From contig JAFVHC010000377.1 of NCBI GenBank assembly GCA_017474705.1, positions 1 to 14,241 of the forward strand: DNA of 14,241 bases, given 5' to 3'. This document shows, piece after piece, positions 7,730 to 13,681 of this stretch. Each line of letters begins with the position of its first letter. Within the stretch, counting starts at the first letter, position 1. The notes beneath the pieces were generated by a model, which did not search any database, was not told the origin of the DNA, and worked only from the letters and a program-made list of their open reading frames with translations. Source of the stretch: Bacillota bacterium (GTDB lineage Bacteria; Bacillota; Clostridia; Lachnospirales; Bianqueaceae). A program made the position numbers and the translations under genes.

Positions 7730-7757
7730 GTCGAAAAACTATTCGACGCTCCTTTCT
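7730..7757 (-). promoter_or_regulatory. Ribosome binding site plus hairpin in the GH3 leader
   Basis: On the minus strand a strong site AGAAAGGAG (7757-7749) is followed one base later by the perfect inverted repeat GTCGAA (7747-7742) / TTCGAC (7735-7730) with a six-base loop, then 10 bases to the ATG at 7719. The linear distance from site to start, 29 bases, is too long. If the hairpin folds, the effective distance drops to about 11 bases, which would permit initiation. No alternative start codon lies in frame nearer to the site. Confidence 0.55.
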
Positions 7758-7787
7758 TTGTGATATATTTGATTTAATTACTTACAC

Positions 7788-8732
7788 TTAGGATGCTGCA
7801 GCTGCAGTCGATGCTTCTTTGTCTTTTACGATCTGATTGATCACGATCTGCAGGCAGAGTTCCAGGTCGAGTTCCGGCACACCGTAGACGGCCGCAGTGA
7901 TCAGAGCCGCATGCATGAGCCTGGTCTTCTTGGTCATATCCCAGCCTTTATACCTGTGCTCCTGCAGCCATTGGAATACTTCCTGTACGGATGCCGCGAG
8001 AGTCTCCGGGCTCTCACCGCTCCGCATCAGAAGCGCCAGGGCTGCCATCTCGCTGTATCGACCATAGTGCAGTCCATTCTGTTTCAGCAGGTCATACAGG
8101 CTGCGGAGTCGTTTCGTGCTCTGCTCCACCGGTTCGTCGGACAGGGACAGGACGAGTGCCGCCCCGCGTCCACCTTCTCCTTTGGAGAACGATGCCCCAA
8201 GAGCTGCGTATTGTGCTCGGATCCGTTCGATCGCGACATCTTTCGATTCCAGGCCGACCAGCGTGTACAAGAAGGAAGCACTGTCGCTTTTGAAGAACCG
8301 CATGGGGTTCTCTCGCTTGATCTGCTGATAGACCGCTTTTGCGTCACGAATCGTTTCTTCCATCTGCCAAGCCGGTATCTGATCCTGCAGCTGCATGGCC
8401 GCCAGCGCCGTCTGGCTGCTGCGGCCAAATGACTTCTTCATCACGTTGTAAGCCTCTTTTGCCGTATCCATGGCGGTCTGCGGTTCACCGGAAGCCGAAA
8501 GGGCCAGGATGCAGGCGTTCTGCGCATATCCACGGAATCCTGAGAAGACCCCTGTTTCGCTTTTCAGGATTCTCTTGCTATCTCGCAAGAGCTCTTCATC
8601 CAGCACGAGCTGATCCAGAAAACGGACCGCATACAGTGCCGTGACCCTGTGTTCCCTGGTGCGCAGGGCTTGCTCGATCTTCGAGCGGTTCTCCAAGAAC
8701 CGTTCACAAGTTCGTTGCAGTACTTCGTTCAT
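7788..8732 (-). CDS. DUF4003 family protein
   Basis: A 314-residue, mostly alpha-helical cytoplasmic protein without signal peptide or membrane segment. I place it in the DUF4003 family by its length and by blocks such as the N-terminal CERFLENRSKIEQAL, FSGFRGYAQNACILAL in the first third, and HYGRYSEMAALALLM in the last third. No catalytic motif stands out, and the function of the family is not known to me. It ends in a low-complexity STAAAAS tail encoded by a CTGCAG repeat. The start has AGAGGG a few bases upstream and sits one base after the stop of the sialidase-like gene, so translation is probably coupled. It is the last gene of the tight four-gene block before the GH3 pair; no terminator is visible in the next 68 bases. 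Confidence 0.8.
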   Translation of the reverse strand: MNEVLQRTCERFLENRSKIEQALRTREHRVTALYAVRFLDQLVLDEELLRDSKRILKSETGVFSGFRGYAQNACILALSASGEPQTAMDTAKEAYNVMKKSFGRSSQTALAAMQLQDQIPAWQMEETIRDAKAVYQQIKRENPMRFFKSDSASFLYTLVGLESKDVAIERIRAQYAALGASFSKGEGGRGAALVLSLSDEPVEQSTKRLRSLYDLLKQNGLHYGRYSEMAALALLMRSGESPETLAASVQEVFQWLQEHRYKGWDMTKKTRLMHAALITAAVYGVPELDLELCLQIVINQIVKDKEASTAAAAS

Positions 8733-8733
8733 T

Positions 8734-9807
8734 TCATTCCCTCTCTATCTTCATGATACCAGTTTCATTCAGCATGCCCAGCTCCGTCCGTCCGCGGCAG
8801 TACGCCAGAAGCAGCGCGCTGTCACGTGTCTCGAATATAGCAGTATAGCAATAACCTCGATCCGGTACATCCTCCAGGATCACCTGGTCTGACCACGTCG
8901 CACCTTCATCCATGGACCGCCGCAATACGAGCGGCGTCCTACGCTGATCCGGGTCCGGATTATACACAGCCCATATGGTCTGATCCAGAGTGCGGTACAC
9001 CGACATGGGAGACAGCGGTGATGTAAAGATCGTAGGCTCCGGATCGCTGAAGGATGCGCCTCCATCCTTTGAAAAACATTGATATTGACAGCCAAGCGCG
9101 GTGCGTGCCCACAGCCAGATCGTGCCATCCTTTAGTTCCAGAACACCTGGTTCCTGCAGAAAGCTGCGGCTTCCGGTGAGCGTGATGCGGGCATCGGTCA
9201 TCTGGAAGGATGCTCCATCATCGTCCGAGGCCAGCAGGTACACCGTACTGTTGAAATTGACGGCTTCATACTTGTCGTAGACCCGCAGCCACACGTAACC
9301 GTCCTTGAGCGTCTGCTCCGGGCTGTCCATCAGCGGACCATTCTCATGACGCGCGATCGGCACCATGATGCGGCCGTTTTTCAATCGTATGAACCGTTGA
9401 TTGTTGATCACGAAATATCCGGCCGGCAGATCCAGCAGACAGCGTTTTGTTATAAACCCTTCACCGTTCCACACTGCCCGGCCGATCCCCGCGCTTCCGT
9501 CCATCTCTTTGATCAGGAAATAGAAGCAGGGCGTTCCATCCGCAAGCGGCATCGCTGAAACACTCATGATATTCCAGGTGCCAAAGTCCCCGGCGCGGGC
9601 GATGCACTGCGGCTTACTCCAAGTCTCTCCCTCGTCTGCGGATCGGATCATGTAGACGTCCGAAGGTCCATCATCCGCGCTGTCCGCGGAAATGAACCGG
9701 CTGTACGCAAACCATATCTCCCCATTGGGCGCCCGCAGGAAATCACCCTCACTGTTGCGGCCGTTCTCACCGCCGGGCATCAGAGACCCAACAAGCCTTG
9801 TCTTCAT
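8734..9807 (-). CDS. Sialidase-like protein with Asp-box (BNR) repeats, cytoplasmic
   Basis: A 357-residue six-bladed beta-propeller of the sialidase superfamily. Four Asp-boxes (SxDxGxTW type) are visible: SADEGETW (56-63), SDDDGASF (194-201), SKDGGASF (246-253) and SMDEGATW (298-305). QEPGVLEL (Glu219) and GYCYTA (318-323, tyrosines) fit the places of the catalytic glutamate and tyrosine of exo-sialidases. The N-terminus reads RNSEGDF (17-23) followed by IWFAYSRF, and no classic FRIP motif is present, so the substrate may be another sugar acid or glycoside. It has no signal peptide, so it acts on imported substrates. The frame is open up to 9906, but I chose ATG 9807, one base after the nitroreductase stop, because the propeller begins there and the upstream part encodes the end of that enzyme in another frame. 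Confidence 0.85.
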   Translation of the reverse strand: MKTRLVGSLMPGGENGRNSEGDFLRAPNGEIWFAYSRFISADSADDGPSDVYMIRSADEGETWSKPQCIARAGDFGTWNIMSVSAMPLADGTPCFYFLIKEMDGSAGIGRAVWNGEGFITKRCLLDLPAGYFVINNQRFIRLKNGRIMVPIARHENGPLMDSPEQTLKDGYVWLRVYDKYEAVNFNSTVYLLASDDDGASFQMTDARITLTGSRSFLQEPGVLELKDGTIWLWARTALGCQYQCFSKDGGASFSDPEPTIFTSPLSPMSVYRTLDQTIWAVYNPDPDQRRTPLVLRRSMDEGATWSDQVILEDVPDRGYCYTAIFETRDSALLLAYCRGRTELGMLNETGIMKIERE

Positions 9808-9808
9808 A

Positions 9809-10396
9809 TCAATCCACCCAGGACACCGGATTTCCGGTCCGCGGCAGCGCTTTACGATCCGGCAGACCATTCTTGGCATAGCCAACGGAAAGGGCACCGT
9901 AGACACGCTCCTCCTCCGTTAAGCCGATCGTCCGCAGATACTGTGTGATGACCTCATTCTCGTTCAGCCACTTGAGTTGATTGATCCAGCAGGTGCCAAG
10001 GTCCAGCGCATTGGCTTCGATCATCATATTTTCCAGGCAGCAGGCACAATCAGCGATATTGTTACCATATTCGATGCGGTTGGCCGTCAGGATCAAGACC
10101 GGTGCGTTGTAATGAAAGACGTAGACTTCGCCTTTAGATCGACGGATCGCCCCGGCCAGGGATTTGTACATGCCTGGCGTTTCTTCCATCTTCGCAAATT
10201 CCTGCTTGACCAGACGGGCAAGTTCAGTCAGGACCTCCTGGCTCCGGATCACGATGAAATGGGTGGTCTGGTTGTTGCCGCCGCTCGGCGCGTAACGTCC
10301 CGCTTCCAATACCTGCTCCAGTTTCTCCTGTTCCACCGATCTGTCACTGTAGACACGCGTGCTGCGCCGTGTCAAGATCGCTTCTTCAGCTTTCAT
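9809..10396 (-). CDS. Nitroreductase family FMN-dependent oxidoreductase
   Basis: A 195-residue protein of the nitroreductase fold, which binds FMN and reduces substrates with NAD(P)H, usually as a dimer. The FMN-phosphate motif RRSTRVY (10-16) starts the protein, followed by LEAGRYAPSGGNNQTTHFIVI (31-51) that contacts the flavin ring. Later parts are DCACCLENMMIEANALDLGTC, the conserved dimer helix, and YGALSVGYA near the C-terminus. The substrate cannot be named. The frame is open to 10555, but ATG 10396 has GGAG (10404-10407) 7 bases upstream and gives the standard N-terminus. The first 11 bases overlap the out-of-frame end of the upstream GNAT coding sequence, and its stop lies one base from the next start, so it belongs to a tightly packed operon. 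Confidence 0.9.
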   Translation of the reverse strand: MKAEEAILTRRSTRVYSDRSVEQEKLEQVLEAGRYAPSGGNNQTTHFIVIRSQEVLTELARLVKQEFAKMEETPGMYKSLAGAIRRSKGEVYVFHYNAPVLILTANRIEYGNNIADCACCLENMMIEANALDLGTCWINQLKWLNENEVITQYLRTIGLTEEERVYGALSVGYAKNGLPDRKALPRTGNPVSWVD

Positions 10397-10568
10397 ACAT
10401 GTACTCCATTCTCTCCTCGGCGGACTGCTTATTGTGGCGACCGCCATGTGTACTGACCTTATGCATGCCCAGGCGCTCCATGATGCGGCAGGATGCGGTG
10501 TTCTCCGCATCGCAATGCGCACGGAAATTGTGGATGTGCAAGGTCTTTTCCGCATATGCTTTCAGCGC
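10386..10568 (-). pseudogene. C-terminal GNAT fragment cut off by a frameshift
   Basis: Right after the esterase/GNAT frame stops (TGA 10562-10564), the shifted frame starting at 10568 is open for 60 codons to a TGA at 10386-10388. It encodes the missing end of the acetyltransferase: ALKAYAEKTLHIHNFRAHCD, then AENTASCRIMERLGMHKV, which is the typical GNAT motif B (N-x-A-S...LGM). One added base within AGGCG (10566-10570) would rejoin both parts into a 384-residue protein. The local sequence is no evident programmed slippery site, so this is a 1-base deletion or an assembly error. The fragment has no ribosome site of its own. Confidence 0.85.
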
Positions 10569-11539
10569 CTGGCCGCTTCCAGCGCGAAGCCCTGATGCTG
10601 ATACGCTTTATTGAAGATCCAACCCAATTCGCCGGTACGTCCTTCATCATATAGGTACAGGCTCACCGCCCCGATGTGGATACCATCTTTCCAAACAGCG
10701 AATTCATAGTATCCCGGCTGTGTCTTTCGCCATTCTCTAGCCGCCTTCTGCAAAAAGTCCTTCGTTTCTTCGATGGTCTCATGTGGCAGATAGACCATCC
10801 ATCGTGTCGTCTCCGGATCGCCGGTATACGCGAAGGTCGACTCCAGGTTTTCCGGACCGTTGGGCTTGAGCACCAAACGTTCCGTACGGATCGGCGCCTG
10901 CTTCAACAGCCACGCAAAACCCTTCGCGGTCCGCAGCGCCGGATTCCGAAAATGATTGCCTTCATTCCACTCCAAAGCACTTGTTTCCGGCAGAAGCGCG
11001 TGCATGCGGCGGATACAGCTGCCGACACGGGCCATGGTCTGATTGCGGGTCTTCTCCTCTTTCATACCCAGGCTCAGATACACGGATCTCGATCTGCATA
11101 CCTGCTTCTCCGCAAGATCGATCCAACCCGGATACCAGACCGAGGGCGAGACCGCTGCCACACCGTCGAATCGATCTGTTTGATAGGCCGCCCACAGCGC
11201 AAAGAACCCAGCCAAGGAATAACCGCCAAGATAGACGGCATCCGCAGCGTCCGGCAGGATCTCCAGGATCCTTTGCAATGTTTCCGAAGCTCCCGCACCG
11301 AATGGCTCCTTGCCGAAGACCGGCGGTGCCGGCCAAGGCGCAAGATCTTCATTCCAGTTGGATACCGGGACCGGAACCAGTTGGAAATCGGTACGTCCTG
11401 ACAGCTGACGGATCAGCTGGTATTCCTCTTCGAGGTCTTCCTCCTGAAAAACGGGTTGGATGAGGAGGATACGGCTGGCATCGTTTCCAATTTCCGGATT
11501 AGCAAAAATTGTGTCAAAACATTGTTTGTCTTTTAACAT
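10562..11539 (-). CDS. Esterase-like alpha/beta hydrolase fused to a truncated GNAT acetyltransferase
   Basis: A 325-residue two-part protein. Residues 1 to about 215 form an alpha/beta hydrolase of the putative-esterase type, with the nucleophile elbow GGYSLAG (105-111, Ser108), SPSVWYPG (131-138) as in esterase D-like proteins, and a likely catalytic His196 in EGNHF. From about 217 (IRTERLVLKP) a GNAT acetyltransferase domain starts, reaching GELGWIFNKAYQHQGFALEA, the acetyl-CoA-binding region. It stops at 10562 because of a frameshift; its continuation lies in another frame down to 10386. The hydrolase half looks intact and may still work, while the GNAT half loses motif B and is probably inactive. 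No ribosome site precedes the ATG at 11539; the leader is AT-rich (AACAGACCAAAA), so the start is uncertain. It heads the minus-strand operon. Confidence 0.8.
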   Translation of the reverse strand: MLKDKQCFDTIFANPEIGNDASRILLIQPVFQEEDLEEEYQLIRQLSGRTDFQLVPVPVSNWNEDLAPWPAPPVFGKEPFGAGASETLQRILEILPDAADAVYLGGYSLAGFFALWAAYQTDRFDGVAAVSPSVWYPGWIDLAEKQVCRSRSVYLSLGMKEEKTRNQTMARVGSCIRRMHALLPETSALEWNEGNHFRNPALRTAKGFAWLLKQAPIRTERLVLKPNGPENLESTFAYTGDPETTRWMVYLPHETIEETKDFLQKAAREWRKTQPGYYEFAVWKDGIHIGAVSLYLYDEGRTGELGWIFNKAYQHQGFALEAARR

Positions 11540-11583
11540 TTTTGGTCTGTTTTATATATTGTTGTTTATTTTCTTTATCTATA

Positions 11584-11612
11584 TTGCTTTTTCAGAAATA
11601 TTTTGATATACT
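11584..11612 (+). promoter_or_regulatory. Predicted plus-strand promoter in the AT-rich gap
   Basis: TTGCTT (11584-11589) and TATACT (11607-11612) are 17 bases apart. Transcription would start near 11619 and soon meet the hairpin terminator at 11638-11684. The match is moderate and the region is AT-rich, so chance hits are possible. Confidence 0.4.
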
Positions 11613-11637
11613 ATTTAGGTGTTTCGGTTTGATGTCC

Positions 11638-11684
11638 ATTACCTGATTTTCTGCTCATGTCGCGGCTGATCAGGTAATCTTTTT
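11638..11684 (+). terminator. Plus-strand hairpin terminator in the gap
   Basis: ATTACCTGAT (11638-11647) and ATCAGGTAAT (11669-11678) form a perfect 10-base-pair stem with a 21-base loop, followed by CTTTTT (11679-11684). The T tail exists only on the plus strand, although the nearest genes to the left run on the minus strand. It would therefore end a short RNA from the promoter at 11584, or act as an attenuator of the gene at 11930. Confidence 0.6.
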
Positions 11685-11689
11685 ATCTG

Positions 11690-11861
11690 TACCTGATAAT
11701 TTGAAATCGCACATCCTAATACTGTCGAAAACGGATCATTTTTCATTTCTAAACAGTATTCTCTATCTGAAGGAACGATAATACTGTAAGAAAACATCCA
11801 ATCGCCCTCATCTCCCCTGATTTCGACAGTATTTTTCCGCTGTTGATGCTCATATCAGGTA
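11690..11861 (+). repeat. Nested inverted repeats with two exclusive folds
   Basis: Three perfect inverted repeats are nested: TACCTGATA/TATCAGGTA (11690-11698/11853-11861), AATACTGTCGAAA/TTTCGACAGTATT (11718-11730/11821-11833) and ACAGTATT/AATACTGT (11753-11760/11780-11787). Because the AATACTGT unit occurs four times in alternating orientation, a second fold is possible: 11718-11725 with 11753-11760, and 11780-11787 with 11826-11833, the latter running into a T run (11832-11836). The ACCTGAT unit is shared with the hairpin at 11638-11678. No coding sequence lies here. It could be an RNA switch, clustered operators, an invertible element or a small mobile-repeat relic. Confidence 0.7.
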
Positions 11862-11879
11862 TCGATTCTGAAATTACCT

Positions 11880-11885
11880 TATAAT
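11880..11885 (+). promoter_or_regulatory. Possible -10 box for the nuclease-like gene
   Basis: A perfect TATAAT lies 44 bases before the ATG at 11930. No -35 box is found at the right distance; the place is taken by one arm of the repeat TATCAGGTA (11853-11861). This would suit a promoter needing an activator bound at that repeat, but the evidence is slight. Confidence 0.35.
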
Positions 11886-11929
11886 CACTGTTTCATATCA
11901 TAAATCATGTAAAAAGGAAGGAGCTTTCG

Positions 11930-12745
11930 ATGCCAAAATACTTTCTGCCGATCCAGCAGCAACTCACAATAGTTGATCAATACCTACAGCAAGTCTCTTC
12001 TTCACTGAAGGATAAGCCGCCCGGCTTTCTGAATGTCCAGATCAACCATCGTTACCCGCAATATTACTTCAAGGCTCGAAAAGATGATCCCCGTGGCACC
12101 TACATTCGAAAGGAGAATCTTGAATTTGCCGTCGCTTTGGCACAAAAGGACTATGAAGAAAGATTCCAACAAGCAGCCGAACGGGAAACATACACTTTGC
12201 AGCGTCTGCAGGATCAAGGTCTTCAACGTAGCGCTTCTACGCTTTATAAAGCATTGTCTGATCCTTATGAAAAGCTGACAAATGCACGAAAAAAGTTGGT
12301 GCATCCTTATGTGCTGCCAGATGATCTTTTCTTATCCTCCTGGCTTGAGACAGACTATGAAAGGAAACCGTTTTACCCTGAGGATCCTTTGATCTATACA
12401 AAGAATGGACAGCGTGTCCGCTCCAAAAGTGAAAAGATCATAGCCGATACATTGGATCGTCTTAAGATCCCCTATCTTTATGAGTTCCCGCTGCGGCTCC
12501 CATCCGGTATGGTTTATCATCCGGATTTCACCCTTCTTGACGTTCGTGAACGTACGACTGTGATCTTCGAGCACTTTGGTCTCATGACAGATCAATCCTA
12601 CTGTCAGACCAGCATGGAGAAACAAGAACAGTATCTACGGGCCGGTTTTATCCCCGGCTATGACCTTCTCTGCACCATGGAAGGCGGGCGTCATACGCTG
12701 GACCAGCGCAGTCTCACATGCCTGCTGTCCGCACGTTTCTTATGA
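11930..12745 (+). CDS. Conserved hypothetical protein with PD-(D/E)XK nuclease-like motifs
   Basis: A 271-residue cytoplasmic protein. Residues 1-125 hold a region I recognise from hypothetical proteins of gut Bacillota (YYFKARKDDPRGTYIRKENL at 45-64, then FAVALAQKDYEERF). A helical stretch follows, with charged residues. The C-terminal part (about 155-260) has the order of a PD-(D/E)XK fold: RSKSEKIIADTL (164-175, Glu168), YHPDFTLLD (196-204, Asp199) and VIFEHFGLM (211-219, Glu214), with His215 in place of the usual second-position Lys, then a helix with EKQEQYLRAGF. A very good ribosome site, AAGGAG (11918-11923), lies 6 bases before the ATG. The gene stands alone on its strand, after a structured 390-base region, and overlaps the convergent GNAT gene by 6 bases. 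Nuclease activity is inferred from motifs; function is unknown. Confidence 0.82.
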   Translation: MPKYFLPIQQQLTIVDQYLQQVSSSLKDKPPGFLNVQINHRYPQYYFKARKDDPRGTYIRKENLEFAVALAQKDYEERFQQAAERETYTLQRLQDQGLQRSASTLYKALSDPYEKLTNARKKLVHPYVLPDDLFLSSWLETDYERKPFYPEDPLIYTKNGQRVRSKSEKIIADTLDRLKIPYLYEFPLRLPSGMVYHPDFTLLDVRERTTVIFEHFGLMTDQSYCQTSMEKQEQYLRAGFIPGYDLLCTMEGGRHTLDQRSLTCLLSARFL

Positions 12746-13465
12746 TGTGCTCATCTCCGTCCAGGCCGGTATGAACCCGGCCTTCTGGGCGACGCGCTGC
12801 GAATTGATATGGGAGACCGAGGTGCCGTAATAGGGCAGGATCCCCAGATCAAGGATCTCATTCTTCAGAATGGCGACCAGTGTCGGGCCGATCCCCAGGC
12901 CTTTCGCCGCAGGATCCACGTTGATACCGATCTGCCACATGGTGGGACTGTCCGCGCTGGCGCCGGCCATGCCCAGGAATCTGCCATCTTTCCAGGCGCC
13001 GGCGCCGATCATATCCGGTGCCGCCGGCTGGAACGAAAAAGCCTCGTCCATACGACCATCACCACGGAACTGCTCGATCTCGCCGCCGCGATAGAGGACC
13101 ACGTCATAGTCCACAGGCTGGATCTTTGATCTATCCGTCGCGATATAGAACGGGTGCAGATGCGTGACGCTGCGTCCGTATTCCTTCAGTTTCTCATTGA
13201 GCGGTAGGATGGTCTTGGGCTCCATGAACCATTCTCCGGGAAATGCGGCATACTGTGTCTCGCACCATTCCAGGATCTCCGAGGCCCCGGTAAACAAAAG
13301 CTTGTTCTTCAATGACACGACTTTAAGAAAACAGCCCTTTTCCTCATTGAAGCGTCGGCGGCCTTCCAACGGCTGATATACATGAAAATGATTGGCGCTG
13401 TCGGTCACCTCTTCCACCGGGCAGCAGTAATCCAGCGACAGTTGCTGATATAGGATCTCTTTCAA
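12740..13465 (-). CDS. GNAT family N-acetyltransferase
   Basis: A 241-residue acetyltransferase whose C-terminal half has the GNAT fold. Motif A, the acetyl-CoA pyrophosphate site, is MWQIGINVDPAAKGLGIG (176-193, with KGLGIG), and motif B is GTSVSHINSQRVAQKAGF (214-231, Asn221). The N-terminal 130 residues form a separate domain without a known motif (YQQLSLDYCCPVEEV at the start). Substrate unknown. The start codon is TTG at 13465: the minus strand reads AAGGAG (13480-13475), 9 bases, then TTGAAAGAG, and no ATG lies nearby. It begins 3 bases after the stop of the 70-residue gene and so belongs to the HAD operon. Its TAA stop (12740-12742) lies inside the last codons of the convergent gene. 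Confidence 0.88.
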   Translation of the reverse strand: MKEILYQQLSLDYCCPVEEVTDSANHFHVYQPLEGRRRFNEEKGCFLKVVSLKNKLLFTGASEILEWCETQYAAFPGEWFMEPKTILPLNEKLKEYGRSVTHLHPFYIATDRSKIQPVDYDVVLYRGGEIEQFRGDGRMDEAFSFQPAAPDMIGAGAWKDGRFLGMAGASADSPTMWQIGINVDPAAKGLGIGPTLVAILKNEILDLGILPYYGTSVSHINSQRVAQKAGFIPAWTEMSTS

Positions 13466-13468
13466 GTT

Positions 13469-13681
13469 TCAGTACTCCTTTTTCGGGACTTCTTTCAAAT
13501 CATACCGACGCATGAATTCCTTCAGATCCGCATCGGACCGGATCAGCATGACTTCTTCAAAATGGCCAGTCTTGCGGTCTTTGAAACCGGCGGCCGTCTC
13601 ACCCGTGCAGATGCTGGCATGCAGCATCGGAGTCTTCTCAGCCGGATCGAAGGTCAAGACCTGCTTTTTCTTTCCAAACAT
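13469..13681 (-). CDS. Small conserved protein (family often labelled 'aspartate dehydrogenase')
   Basis: A 70-residue protein starting MFGKKKQVLTFDP, with the core ASICTGETAAGFKDRKTGHF and EEVMLIRSDADLKEFMRRYD. I recognise it as a short family common in Clostridia and relatives; some genomes name it aspartate dehydrogenase, which is hard to believe at this size because there is no room for a nucleotide-binding domain. The function is unknown. An upstream in-frame ATG at 13699 exists, but the ribosome site AAGGAG overlaps it and lies 8 bases before ATG 13681, which is therefore the start. The start overlaps the end of the HAD gene by 28 bases, so the two are translationally linked. Confidence 0.8.
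   Translation of the reverse strand: MFGKKKQVLTFDPAEKTPMLHASICTGETAAGFKDRKTGHFEEVMLIRSDADLKEFMRRYDLKEVPKKEY

Noticed and set aside
7796..7807. CTGCAGCTGCAG palindrome as a terminator or operator
   Set aside because: It lies in the DUF4003 coding end (Ala repeat) and has no T tail.
9808..9906. Longer sialidase-like protein from 9906
   Set aside because: The extra 33 residues overlap the nitroreductase C-terminus in another frame and lack propeller sequence.
10397..10555. Longer nitroreductase from 10555
   Set aside because: This part overlaps the real GNAT motif B sequence in another frame; ATG 10396 has a good ribosome site.
11657..11677. Seven-codon leader peptide inside the terminator hairpin
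   Set aside because: ATG to TAA is open but has no ribosome site and no run of regulatory codons.
11638..11879. Insertion sequence or CRISPR array
   Set aside because: No transposase frame, no evident target duplication, and the repeats alternate in orientation with unequal spacing, unlike CRISPR.
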